NCBI GenBank assembly: GCA_023548195.1
Contig: JAJHZJ010000421.1
Location: 975,357 to 1,039,356 of the forward strand
Direction of reading: 5' to 3'
From: Bettongia penicillata ogilbyi
Lineage: Eukaryota; Chordata; Mammalia; Diprotodontia; Potoroidae
DNA length: 64,000 bases
A model generated the notes under the pieces. The model made no database searches. It was not told the DNA's origin and saw nothing but the letters and a program-made list of their open reading frames with translations. Positions 44,952-56,049 of the stretch are shown piece after piece. Position 1 is the stretch's first letter, and each line of letters begins with the position of its first letter. Position numbers and translations under genes: made by a program.

Positions 44952-45480
44952 AAGGAGGTAAGCATCTGGATATTCTGGGGGCTGGGGGGAAGCCACTTGA
45001 TTTTCCTCTAAGAAAAGAAGGCATGAATCCACAGGTATAGTCTAATGAGTGATCATCCAATAAGAGTCAGAAAAAGAACAGTGAAGTCATGGTTGATACT
45101 GACTCGCTCCTGTCTTACAGCAACCTGACAATAGTAACAAAGAATTCTATCTTGCCAGGGCATACTTTTACTGCTTATCCCACATTTTCATACCTTCAAC
45201 CCTGACATACATTACTTAATTCTAGGAATTCACAGTAAACCTAAATTTGCTTTTTGGAAACTTCTATCCATTGACCCTTATTTTGCCCTTTAGTAGGTAA
45301 AAGATGTCTAATGTTTCTTCAAAACAGTTCTTTAGAGAGTTGCAGTGGTCGAATTCTGGCTTTTAAATATTTTGCTCAGTTCCATTTTATCATTCATCAA
45401 GCTGATGCCTCAGGTCTGATTTCTTGAGACTATCTTCAGCCGTAGGTGCTTCTGTGCGTACATTGTAGGATCTCCAAGTG
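44952..45480. other. mostly unassigned, possible CR1/L3 minus fragment
   Basis: 'cttctatccattgaccctta' and 'gtctaatgtttcttcaaaac' at about 45260-45330 recall an inverted CR1/L3 3' end (compare 52560-52680), but the match is weak. Confidence 0.35.
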
Positions 45481-45484
45481 CTGT

Positions 45485-45625
45485 GAACAAGGATCACAGG
45501 ATCACAGATCTGCAGCTAGAAAAGAGCTCAGAGACTCTCTGCTCCAAATCTCTCATTTTATAGATGAGGAAAATGAGCTCCATGATAGCAAAGGGCCTGT
45601 TTAAAAGTCAGATAGATCATAAGAA
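45485..45625 (-). mobile_element. MIR-family SINE fragment
   Basis: 'gatctgcagctagaaaagag', 'ctcattttatagatgaggaa' and 'aatgagctccatgatagcaa' in reverse MIR-like order. Confidence 0.65.
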
Positions 45626-46890
45626 TGAAAGACAGTAGATGAATGTAACCAGCAGGTGACTTGGAATTTGATTGGTTGATGTGAAAATAATTGAAGATTT
45701 GAATGAGAAAATAATGTATGTCAAAATGTAGAAGAGTACACAAAATGGTAATAAAATTAACTCTAAACATTACTCAATCCTGGAATCTATTATGTTCTAC
45801 CAAAAAAACCATTTTTTTTTTAAAGTTTAGGCTTATCTAATTAAACATTTGTCAAAATTCAACCTGGTATAATCTAAAAATTATGTTTCTACTATTTTTG
45901 AAATTTTACTAAGAAAAGTACTCATATATAATAAAATTTTAAACAAGATCTTTTTTGGCATGTATGAGGTACTAAAAGAGGATTAACCAATTCACAAGAA
46001 CAGTTTGTCTTTAAAAGTTTTGTTACTATAGACAAGAAACTAAAAATCATCTGACATGCCTGAGATCAGTGGCAAGAAAAATTTCTAGTCCAAATAACAT
46101 CTTTGTTCAGAAACCACAGACACCTTTATCATCCCTTGAAATCATTACTACTTTTCTTTAAAAAATTGGAAAACACATATATGCAGTTGTGACCCTGAAC
46201 TTTCAAATGTCTTTTTGTAAAGGAGAATGATGCATATTTTATTATTTTTATTTATTACCAGTTCTTTAAAGAATTTGGACATGGTCTGCAGGGTATACTT
46301 CTACAAAGAAGCAAATTTAGGCTATGCTAATGTGTTGTAATACATGTTTAAAAGGGTTGGAAAAGAAGCATTTGACTTTAAATAAAATAGGCACCTGAGA
46401 AGTGACATGTAGGTTTTGAATGGCTCTAGCAAGCATTGTCTAAAGTGGATTGATCTGTGTAAATATATACTTATAAATAAATATATTATAGGTAAATATA
46501 TGCCTAGCAAACATATACTTCAATGGACTTACTTACTATCTAAATGGTCTAAAGTTGTGACCATGGTGAAGGGTAGAGGAATATTAATTTTTCATATGCA
46601 AAAGATGTTACATAATTCACATTAAATTAGAATTGACAAAATTAACATAGCCACCCTCTCCTCGGAAATTATTTGATAGTTTGAGTGACCACATATATTT
46701 TTACAAACAAGTTGCACTTTTGTGAAAATACATAGATGAATGAGATTTTCCCTTTTTTAGTTTACTATTCTTTGAAATCAATCAGGTCTAAAGCAGGAAA
46801 AAAAACACCTTAAGCTGACTACAGTTTTCTACATCCTCTGCAATCCAGTAAGAGTGACCCCCTTTCTGTTCCTCAAACAAGACACTCAGT
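45626..46890. other. unassigned AT-rich DNA
   Basis: No gene or repeat recognised over about 1.25 kb. Confidence 0.4.
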
Positions 46891-46894
46891 CTCC

Positions 46895-47215
46895 TGACTT
46901 GTGGCATTTTCACTGACCATCTGCCATGCTTGGAATGCTCTGCTTCCCAGTTTCCCTGGTTTGCTTCAAGTCCCAGCTAGAATATCATCATCTACAGGAA
47001 ATCTTTGCTGATCCTTCTTAATTCTAGTTTCTTCTTTCTGTTATTTCTAACTTATCCTGTAAAAAGACTGTATGTATTTATTTTCATGTTTTCTCCTCCA
47101 CTACACTGAGAGCTCCTTGAGTGCAGGGAATATCTTTTACCTTTCTCTGTATCACCAGTGCTTAGCACAGTGACTGCCACAGTAAACAACTGATAAATAT
47201 TTTTGATTCATTAAC
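46895..47215 (+). mobile_element. L2 LINE 3' end
   Basis: 'catgcttggaatgctctgct', 'gcttcaagtcccagctagaa', 'gagagctccttgagtgcagg', 'ccagtgcttagcacagtgac' and 'ctgataaatatttttgattc' are in L2 order. Confidence 0.93.
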
Positions 47216-47985
47216 TAGAAATATCATTTTGGCATTATTCTCCATTATCTGATTAAAGTAAAAAGCATAATAAAGCAATAAGTATAATCTTGGAGTCTAG
47301 ATCACATCCAATTATGTAAGATTCTAAGTTAGAGACGAGTGCCAATTTGCCTTTATGGAAGAAGTTCTCGGAAATAAATGATGGAAATAAAAAATAACAA
47401 AGTCATGTCTCTTTAAGAATAGTGATTCTCTAGACAATATAAAAACATTTCATATGACTTTTCAAGTTACTATTCATTTTAAAAGATCCAATCCATTTAT
47501 TACTGTTTATATGCTCAGACATTTTCTATGAGCACCAAGTTCCTCACAATTGCTTTATACCCCTGATAGCAAAATGTATTTACTTGGAATATCTGTTGAG
47601 AGGCTGTCATTTTTTACATTATGTTATCTTACCTTCTGATAAGGTGTATCAAAAGTCTAATGCATTTCTATTTCCTAGTGGCACTATGCTTTTATACTCA
47701 AGAAAGGCATTAAAGATAGTTGCATAAGTTCTGCCACAAAAAATTCACTGGTTATAAGAAATAGTCATATTTGTTCAAAAATAAAGATGTAAAATAATAA
47801 TTTCTATCATAATATTATATTTAAAAGACAAGCATATACTATATCATAACTGTTACCCTGTCAACTTATGTTTCATTGATATAGGAAAAATTCCCAGGGC
47901 TAAAATACCTTTCATTGATTCATACAGGCAATTCTTGTGCCCATTATGACCTTAGAAACTTTCCAATGTGCACTAGGAACTTCAG
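47216..47985. other. unassigned DNA
   Basis: No gene or repeat recognised. Confidence 0.4.
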
Positions 47986-47989
47986 GGAT

Positions 47990-48088
47990 TAGTCTAGAGT
48001 CATATAGCTTTCATTTGTCACAGATAGGATTTGAACCAAGGTCTTTCTGATTCCAAGGCAGAACCTTCTTCCACTATACTGTACTGCT
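47990..48088 (-). mobile_element. MIR SINE fragment
   Basis: 'ataggatttgaaccaaggtc' (reverse B box) and 'gcagaaccttcttccactat'. It ends where a plus-strand MIR begins, so two MIRs are head to head. Confidence 0.7.
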
Positions 48089-48091
48089 TAT

Positions 48092-48265
48092 CATATTGGT
48101 ACAGAGGAAAGAGCATTGGCTCTGGAGTCAAAGAACCTGGGTTCAAATCTTAACTCTGGTACTAACTATCTGAGGACACAATCTACATCTTCCCGGTTTT
48201 CTCACCTATCAAGTGAAGTAATTATATTAGATAACCTCTGAGGTACCTTCCACTTTTACATTGAT
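48092..48265 (+). mobile_element. MIR SINE
   Basis: 'tacagaggaaagagcattgg', 'ctctggagtcaaagaacctg', 'gggttcaaatcttaactctg' and 'aactatctgaggacacaa' in MIR order, ending 'tgaggtaccttccactttta'. Confidence 0.9.
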
Positions 48266-48532
48266 GAAGACATGTGTCAGAGGCAATATGCCATATGACT
48301 TGTCACATGTTGGAATTGTGGGATGACAGAAGAACAGCCAGAGTAATAAGGAGAAAGCAAAAATGTCTCCTAGAATATCAGGTGGACCCCCGTGGTAGTA
48401 AACTCATGGGAAGACATTGATAGGAGAGACACAGGATAGGTGGGATTGGTGGACTGTCATACACTGCTAGACAAAAATTAAAACTGATGTGCCAACCCTT
48501 CTGCTTATATAAATATATATGTGTGTACATAT

Positions 48533-48565
48533 TTGCTGCTGCTGCTACTACTAGTACTGCTACTG

Positions 48566-48607
<42 letters not shown>

Positions 48608-48620
48608 TTACTACTACTAA
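48533..48620. repeat. trinucleotide repeat (CTG then ACT/CTA)n
   Basis: A short CTG run leads to a long ACT run (about 15 near-perfect units around 48565-48607) with a few CTG and ATT variants. Not within any gene that I can see. Confidence 0.95.
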
Positions 48621-48644
48621 CCAGTTAACTAGTAAATATGTGTA

Positions 48645-48890
48645 GTTCTTTAAGGCATGCAGAATACTTTACAAATATTATGTCATTTAATTCTTAAAAC
48701 AACCTTGGAATTAGAAATTATAATAATTACCATTTTTGCAGTTGAGGAAACTGACAAAAAAAGAGGTTAAGTGACTTGGCCAGGTCACACAGCTAATAAG
48801 AATCTGATGAAGAAAATGAATATATGTCTTCCTGACTCCAAAGTTCAGCATCAACTACATATTACCACTCAGCTATCTCATGTACTTTTG
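48645..48890 (-). mobile_element. MIR SINE, near full length
   Basis: 'agaatactttacaaatatta', 'taattcttaaaacaaccttg', 'gcagttgaggaaactgacaa', 'gaggttaagtgacttggcca' (reverse CORE) and 'tatgtcttcctgactccaaa' in reverse MIR order. Confidence 0.92.
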
Positions 48891-48904
48891 CATATATTTA
48901 TAAA

Positions 48905-48945
48905 AATGTATATATATATATATATGTGTGTATATACACATATAT

Positions 48946-48981
<36 letters not shown>

Positions 48982-48982
48982 G
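48905..48982. repeat. (TA)n/(CA)n self-complementary microsatellite
   Basis: TATATA - TGTGTATATACACATATATACACACA - TATATA arrangement. The TG and CA blocks flank a centre and can pair, so a cruciform is possible. Confidence 0.92.
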
Positions 48983-49145
48983 AAATCATAGATTTAGAGT
49001 TGCAAAGAGATTTAGAAGTCATCTACTCTAATTACCTTCTCTTACACAGTTCCAGAAAGGTCAGGCAACATTCTGAGTTCACACAGGTGGGATTCAAGCC
49101 TTCTGACTCTAAGTATATCACTTTCTCCATTGCAGTGCACATGGT
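48983..49145 (-). mobile_element. MIR-family SINE fragment
   Basis: 'gaaatcatagatttagagtt', 'agatttagaagtcatctact', 'acaggtgggattcaagcctt' and 'ctgactctaagtatatcact' in reverse MIR-like order. Confidence 0.65.
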
Positions 49146-49205
49146 AGTCACTTACCAAATGCTTGTGGATTGATTATTAAGATTGATTGTACCATGCTAC
49201 TGAGA

Positions 49206-49233
49206 GTTTTGTTTTGTTTTGTTTTGTTTTTTC
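49206..49233. repeat. (GTTTT)n repeat
   Basis: Five GTTTT units plus a T run. Confidence 0.9.
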
Positions 49234-49541
49234 AAGAGATATAAAGATGTTGACATTTGTCAGTCATGTCAGACTTACAGAAGAAAACAGGCATGTATTT
49301 ATCTCTCTCTGCTCTAACCGGGATCATGTAAAATGCAACCAATAGTAGAGCAACTCTCCACCATAAAAACTGTAAAGTTACAATAACAAAGCAAATAGGC
49401 AAAAGTGTCATTTTGAAATACTTATTAATACTTATTCCACAGAGATTCATTCACATGACTTTGCGGTCTACTTAAAGCTATGTTTGAGTGAAACAAACAA
49501 ATATGCATGTATATACAGCTGTTTCTGTGATGCTATTCTTT
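49234..49541. other. unassigned DNA
   Basis: No gene or repeat recognised. Confidence 0.4.
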
Positions 49542-49558
49542 AGAAATTCATTTAGTAA

Positions 49559-51100
49559 GGGAAGAGGTTTAGCTGTATCAGATCTTAAACGGTATTATAA
49601 GGCAGTCCTTATCAAACTATCTAGTGCTGAATAGGAAATAGAAAGACAGAATAAAATAGAGTAGACATACTGTACAGGGAAGATTTTTGGATAAGAATTC
49701 TTTATTTGGTTAGAAATTGTTTGGAAAACTGGAAAGCAGTATGGCAGAAACTGGGGTAAAGACTAATATGTCACACCATTTACAAAGATAAGGTCAAAAT
49801 GGATACATGACCCATATAGAGAGATTTTCCAAATAAATTAGAACATGGAACATATTAATTATCAAACTTATGGACAGATTAACAATTTATGAATGAACAA
49901 GACAGAGTAAATTTAAGTGTAAAGTGGATAACTTCAATTATATTCAATTTTAAAAATTTTGTACAAACAAAACAACATAGCCAAGATTGGTAGGCAAACA
50001 GAAGATTGAGGAGAAGGGGTATATAGTTCATCAGATAAAAGTCTCATATCTAAAATGTTAGAAGAACTTCATCAAATCTATAAGAACACGTCATTCACCA
50101 ATTGATAAATGGTCAAAGGACATGAGAAGGCAGTTTGCCAATGAAGAAATCAAAACAATTTATAGTCATATAAAATTGTTCTAAATCATTATTTATTAAA
50201 GCCATGCAGATTAAAATAACCTTGATATATTTTATACCTATGAGACTGGCTAAAATGTTAGAATGGAAGAGTGATAAATGTTGAAAAGGATTTGAAAAAT
50301 TGACACTGATTTATTGTTATTGGAGTTATAAAATGATTAATCATTTTGTAAAGCAATCTGGAATTATGCCCAAAGAGTTATCAAACTACTTTGACCCTTT
50401 GATCCAGTAATATCACTACTTGGTCTTTTACCAAAGATGATCAGGGAAAAAGGAAAAGAACCTATATGTTCTAAAATGTTTATAGCAGCTCTCTTTGTGG
50501 TGGCAAAGAACTAGAAATTGCTGGAATGTCCATCAATTAGGGAATGGCTGGATAAGCGGGGGTATATGATTGTGATGGAATATTACTATGCAATAAGAAA
50601 TAATGAGTTCAGTTATTTTGGAAAAAACATGAAAAGACTTACACAAAATAATGAAGAGTAAGAATGAACAGAATTAAGAGAACATTATATATAGTAATAG
50701 CAATAGTCTTTTAAGAATGACTTTGAATAAGTTGCTATATTAACATCTAACTTAACTGTAAAGGACATATGAGGAAATAATCTATCTGCATCCAGGGAAA
50801 GAACTGATAAATAGAAGTACCTATAGAATAATTTTACACACACACATATAGACATACATACACACATATACATGTGTGTGCACCCATTTTTGTCTAATAG
50901 TAGCCATCTCTAGGGTGAGGAGAAAGAAGGAAAAAAAGAAATTTACATGGCAGTTTTGTTTTATATTTGAAGAGAATAGCAAGTTATGAGTAGTAAGTTT
51001 GCAGTTTCATGTACAGTCATTTTTTAATGTAATATGCTATGGAAATGCATGTTTTATTCCATCAACTAAAAAATTTATTTTAGAAAAACTTTTTAAAAAA
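49559..51100 (+). mobile_element. old 5'-truncated L1, ORF2 C-terminus and 3'UTR
   Basis: A 17-bp duplication with three mismatches flanks it (agaaattcatttagtaa at 49542-49558; agaatttcatccagtaa at 51101-51117). The body reads late L1 ORF2: 'agctgtatcagatcttaaac', 'gtatggcagaaactggggta', 'ccaattgataaatggtcaaa', 'atcaattagggaatggctgg', 'tgcaataagaaataatgagt'. The 3'UTR with a CA microsatellite follows, then an A-rich end. Many stops and small deletions interrupt the reverse-transcriptase tail. The same domain order occurs in the younger L1 at 54033. Confidence 0.93.
50838..50882. repeat. CACA/CATA microsatellite in L1 3'UTR
   Basis: Runs of CACACA and CATACA units. Confidence 0.8.
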
Positions 51101-51174
51101 AGAATTTCATCCAGTAACGATGTGATTGGTTCAGCCATGTCCTGCTAGAATTCCACATTCTCAAGTTATGATTT

Positions 51175-51470
51175 TTTTTAAAGTATCTACCATGTGTTCA
51201 GCTGTGTTAAGGACAATACTACAGAATTAATAAATATATTTCCTGCCATCAACCAGTTAACAGGTAGAGAAACAAAAGTTGAAAAATTAACTACCAAGCA
51301 ATTAAGAGCCAATTGTTTGCTATGACATACAACTGCAATAGATCAGGAAAGAAAGAGATGAGTGTACTCTTGAGAAGTTAAAAAAACCTTCACAGAGGGA
51401 GAAAGAGGCTTGAGTTGAATCTTAAAGTGTGTATAGGATTTGGGCAAGTTAATGAATAATGAAAGAAAAA
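51175..51470 (+). repeat. ancient interspersed repeat fragment
   Basis: 'accatgtgttcagctgtgtt', 'tcaaccagttaacaggtaga' and 'ggcttgagttgaatcttaaa' follow the order of the repeat at 32124. Confidence 0.45.
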
Positions 51471-51605
51471 ATTCATTCATTAAGTGCCTGCTATTTATTC
51501 CAGGTATAGGCAGCAGGAATTGTGGTAGACACTGAATATACAAATACAAAAGTGAGACAATCTTTAACTTCAAGAAGCTAGCATTTTAATAAAGGGAAAG
51601 AACAC
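51471..51605 (+). repeat. ancient interspersed repeat fragment (5' part)
   Basis: 'cattcattaagtgcctgcta', 'attgtggtagacactgaata' and 'cttcaagaagctagcatttt' repeat the opening of the same family, so two partial copies lie in tandem. Confidence 0.55.
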
Positions 51606-52022
51606 ATATACGGGAGAGGTGGCAAGGGAAGAGAGTCTTGTTTTTGCAACCATAGGGATTGTACACAGATCCATAACTGGACATCACAATACTCCTTCTA
51701 GCAGAAATGGTATCATTCATTTGAGTTTTGATCCCAGAACAAGAGATGGATGAGGCAAAGAAGAATAGTATATGCACTTGGGAGCAGTATATATGGAAAA
51801 TATCTGAGGTGAGTGGATATAATTGATGGTCTATAACTATTTAATTTTGGGAAATCTTTATTTCTTTTTATTTCTTATTTTATTATTATTTATTGCTATT
51901 TCATACCAACATATTTGTATAAAAAGATGCAAATTCTGATGAGACTACTTCACACTATGTGAATTATGCAAAACTGACTACAATATAGAAAGATAGGAAC
52001 ACTAGCAATTCACCAATAATTT
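51606..52022. other. unassigned DNA
   Basis: No gene or repeat recognised. Confidence 0.4.
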
Positions 52023-52034
52023 AAGTACAGCATT

Positions 52035-52349
52035 GGGGCAACTAGTTGGTGCAGTAGATAGAACACCAGTGCAGAAATCAGGAGGACCTAAGTTCGAATA
52101 TCACCTCAGCCACTTGACACTCACATGCTGTGTGACCTTGGGCAAGTCACTTAACCCCAATCACCTCATCCTGCGTTATCTCCAGTCACCCTGATGAATA
52201 TCTGGTCACTGGATTCAGGTGGCTCTAGAGGAGAAGTGAGGCTGGTGACCTACATAGCCCTCCCTCACTCAAAACCAAGTCAAGTGCAAGTCATATAATT
52301 ATTTCTCTGATGGCATGGTCTTCTTCGGCAACGAAGAATGATCACACAC
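52035..52349 (+). mobile_element. marsupial tRNA-headed CORE-SINE with RTE-like tail
   Basis: Flanked by an 11-bp duplication with one mismatch (aagtacagcat at 52023-52033; aagtacagaat at 52350-52360). It has the A box 'ttggtgcagtagatag', B box 'gttcgaatatc', CORE 'gtgaccttgggcaagtcact', then 'tctggtcactggattcaggt' and the RTE-like tail 'ggtcttcttcggcaacgaag' with a CA end. Same family as 5454. Confidence 0.95.
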
Positions 52350-52364
52350 AAGTACAGAATCACA

Positions 52365-53010
52365 GAATTTTGGAATTGGGAGAGACATCAGTGACTATCA
52401 AAGGAAATGTAAACATGAAGGAATCTTCACTATAAATAACATATCTAAAAATAGCCAAATCAACCTCTTCTCCAAGTAAAGGGAATGCACTACTCCATGA
52501 GGCAGCCCATGATGTTCTTGGCAGTTCTAACTCTTTGGAAGCTTTGTTTTTCTGATATCAAGGCTAAATTTGTATCTACCGTTCTTCCCTCTTATTCTTT
52601 CTTCTATGTTCTGGAGTCAAATGGAACAAATTTAATCCATCTTTCACTTGGCAGTCTTTCAAATACTCGATGACAGCTATCATGATTCTTTATTCTTCTC
52701 TTCTCAGGCTAAACATTCCTAATCCTTCAATGGATCTTCATATGACATCAACTCAAGTCTCTTCACCATCATGGTTGCCCTAGTCTGAACACTCCCTAAC
52801 TTAACAATGCCAGTGCCAAACTGTGATGCACAGAGTTGATTGTATTCTTAATGAGATATGACCAGGGTAGAGTATATAATTATCCTACTTCCACTACTGG
52901 AAGTCACACATCTCAGAGAAGCACAAAATCGTGTTAGTGTTTTGACTGTTGGTTCCCATGGTTTGCTGATATTCAGTTTGAGTTTGTTAATAGCCCAATA
53001 ACTATACAAA
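52365..53010 (-). mobile_element. CR1/L3 LINE 3' region, inverted
   Basis: Plus-strand order: 'actccatgaggcagcccatg', 'agttctaactctttggaagc', 'ctcaggctaaacattcctaa', 'caccatcatggttgccctag', 'atgagatatgaccagggtag' and 'agcacaaaatcgtgttagtg'. This is the exact inverse of the known CR1/L3 3' end. Confidence 0.88.
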
Positions 53011-53324
53011 GTTCTAACTGATGGAGAGGGATGCAAACACAAATATAATTAAATTTCTTCCTCACACTCATAAAATTTGAAGGATAGTTAGGATACCTAC
53101 AATGAGGGTAAATCAGATCAACCTTTATGATCTAATGGATTTATCCACATTATGCAACATGCATGCAGGTTTTCATGGATCATGGCCCTTTGATAAAGGG
53201 CATGAATTTCCAGAAGCCTTTGGTTAGTCCCTATGTGTCTCTGTGTCCCTGGGAGACTGGAAGATGAATCAAAGAGGAATGGTCACTGAGAAAAGAAGAT
53301 CAGCCTACTCAAAACTCAGACCAT
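53011..53324. other. unassigned DNA
   Basis: No gene or repeat recognised. Confidence 0.4.
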
Positions 53325-53325
53325 A

Positions 53326-53398
53326 ACTCTCTCTCTCTCTCTCTCTGTCTCTGTGTCTCAGTCTCAGTCTCTGTCTCTGTCTCTCTCTCTCTCCTCCC
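53326..53398. repeat. (CT)n with CTGTCT variants
   Basis: Pyrimidine-rich run of CT and CTGTCT units. Confidence 0.95.
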
Positions 53399-54015
53399 CA
53401 CTTTTTCTTCCTCTCTATTTCACATAGGGCTTAGATATTGGGTCTCAAGTGCCTGGTTACCTCTCATGCTTTGCCTTCTTCTCTGACCACAGGCATGTCA
53501 ACAGTGATTCTGAAATGGATGCTTCTAACTTTGGCAGCTGTGACCTTTAGATTTCAGTAACCCTAATGTCTCAGGTGCAGAAAGTGACTTCTAGAACGCT
53601 ATCTCTCATTAAAGCAGAAGTTAACTACTAACAGTACAATGAGACATGCTTGCCTAGCTATCCAGAAGATATGGACCTTCAGTGAGTTGTTTAGGCAATG
53701 CAGATCTGAGGGAGGAATTGAAATGATTTTTAAATATTTCCAGAGTTCTTCCGAGAGTTTTGACTCATTGGGAAGTATAATGATAGTGGTAGGTTATTAT
53801 TTCATGTTTTAAGCATTTGTCAATTCAAGTTTATGTTTGTGTTTTAAGAATTTTTTCTGTGGTAGTAAATATAAAGTTGTTAAAGACTGTACAAGTAACT
53901 TTGTAGAAAATAACCTTTTCATGTCTTTTAGGGAAGACCCTAAACTGATATATACATGAATTATATTTCAGGTATTTTCTCTATCTGGACTGGAGACATA
54001 ATGAGTCAAAGAGTT
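53399..54015. other. unassigned DNA
   Basis: No gene or repeat recognised before the L1 target duplication. Confidence 0.4.
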
Positions 54016-54032
54016 AAAGAAAAAGCCTGATG

Positions 54033-55388
54033 TTGCAGGTTACAAAATAAACCCACACAAATCTTCTGCACTCCTATATATTAGCAACATAGTCCAACAA
54101 CAAGAGATAGAAAGAGAAATCCCATTTATAGCTAGGGTAGACACTATAAAATACTTAGGAGTTTACCTGCCAAAACAAACCCAGGGATTATATGAACACA
54201 ATTACAAGGCACAAGACACTTTTTGCACAAATAAAGTCAGATTTAAGTAAGTGGAAAAACATCAGTTGTTCGTGGGTAGGCCGAGCTAATATAATAAAAA
54301 TGACAATTCTACCTAAATTAATTTACATATTTAGTGCCATACCAATTAAACTATGAGATAATTATTTTCTAGAGCTGGATAAAATAATATCAAAATTCAT
54401 TTGGAAGAACAAAAGGTCCAGAATATCAAAAGGACTAATGAAAAGAAATGCTTGGGAAGGTAGCCTAGCGCTACCAGACCTCAAATTGTATTAAAAAGCA
54501 GCAATTATCAAAACCACTTGGTATTGGCTAAGAAACAGAGGGGTAGACAAATGGAATAGACTTGGCACTCAAGACACAGTAGGCAAGGAATATAGCAACC
54601 TCCTGTTTGATAAACTCAAAGACCCCAGCTTCTGGGATAAGAACTCACTGTTCGACAAAAACTGCTGGGAAAACTGGTTAACAGTGTGGCAGAAATTAGG
54701 CATAGACCCATGCCTGACACCGAACACAAGAATAAACTCCAAATGGGTACATGATTTAGGTATAAAGATTGATACCATGAATAAACTGGAGGAGCAAGGA
54801 ATAGTGTATTTATCAGATTTATGGAGAAGGGAAAATTTTTTACTAAAGAAGCAATAGAAAGCATTATGAAAGGCAAGATGGATAATTTTATTACTTTAAA
54901 CTGAAAAGTTTTTGCACAAGCAAACCCAATGCAACCAAAATTTGGAGGGATGTAGTAAATTGGGAAAAACTTTTTACGGCTAAGCTCGGGGATAAAGGCC
55001 TCATTTCTAGAATATATAGAGAACTGACTCAAATGTATAACCATACAAGTATAACCATACAAGTAATTCATTGTTGGTGGAGCTGTGAGCTCATCCAACT
55101 ATTCTGGAGAACTGTTTGGAACTATGCCCAAAGGGCTACAAAAATGTGCATACCCTTTGACCCAAGAATATCGCTACAAGGACTGTATCCCCAAGAGATC
55201 ATACAAATAGGAGAGGGTCCCACATGTACAAAAATATTTATAGCAGCACTCTTTGTAGTTGCCAAGAACTGGAAATCAAGGGGATGCCCATCAATTGGGG
55301 AATGGCTGAATAAATTATGGTATACGAATATAATGGATGTAATGGAGTACTATTGTGCCATAAGAAATGATGAACAAGAAGACTTCAG
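54033..55388 (+). pseudogene. L1 ORF2 fragment (C-terminal part), first piece
   Basis: Encodes remnants such as YKINPHKSSALLYISN and [16 protein letters not shown], the thumb/C-terminal region after the reverse-transcriptase domain, then the LIKTTWYWLRNR-type segment and NWKSRGCPSIGEWLNKLWY. An intact ORF2 supplies endonuclease and reverse transcriptase; those domains are missing because of 5' truncation. Internal stops occur. An internal deletion near 55035 removes the 'cccaattgataaatgg' segment present in other copies, and the junction carries a 14-bp tandem repeat. The last ORF2 codons resume at 58202 (GRPGRT-type reading of 'ggaggcctggaaggactta'). Confidence 0.85.
55035..55062 (+). repeat. 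14-bp tandem duplication at an ORF2 deletion junction
   Basis: Two copies of GTATAACCATACAA (55035-55048 and 55049-55062) sit where several hundred bases of L1 ORF2 are missing compared with the copy at 49559. Confidence 0.85.
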
Positions 55389-56049
55389 GTGGCAGAGTAG
55401 AAAGATTCACATATGCTAGCTCCAAACCCACAGTCCATAAATTACCTGTAAAGAGGAACTCCCAACAAATTCTGGAGCAGGGGAAGCTGCACAACAACGG
55501 AGTGGAGGAGATTTCTGTTCCAGAGAGCCCTGAAAAACTGACACCAAATGTCCATCGCACACCAGACCCAGAGCGGAGCTCAGCCCTGCCTTGGCCACGT
55601 GGCACCAAGAGGACCAGATCTGAGCAGGCTTCAGGGACACAATCTCCAGTGGCCACGAAGGTCCCTCAACCCACAGGTGCTATAGGTCAGTGAGAGAGAC
55701 TTCTGGGCTGGCCAAGAGGGGAGCAGGGTGTCTCCACTACTCAGGTCCCCTTGGAAGGCAGCAGCAGAGGCAGCAGCAGACAGGGACTCCCAAAGCAGGC
55801 AGAACCTAGATCCATTGTTCAAGGTCTCTGCATAAACTCCCTGAGGGAACTGAGCCCTGTGAGGCGGCCCTGACCCAACCTGAGAACCTGAATTTAATCT
55901 CTCACACTCAATAGCAGCCCTGCCCCTGCTGAAAGACCTGAGGCTGGGAAGCAGCACTGGAATCTCAGACCCCAAGCACTAGCTGGGTGGATCTGGAGGT
56001 GAGGTGGGGGTGGAAAGGAATCTCAGAAGTCAAGTAACTGGCTGGGAAA

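Noticed and set aside
48533..48620. CRISPR-like or coding repeat
   Set aside because: Pure trinucleotide microsatellite without spacers, in a vertebrate genome and outside any gene.
54616..55098. 160-codon minus-strand frame
   Set aside because: Antisense shadow of the L1 ORF2 fragment.
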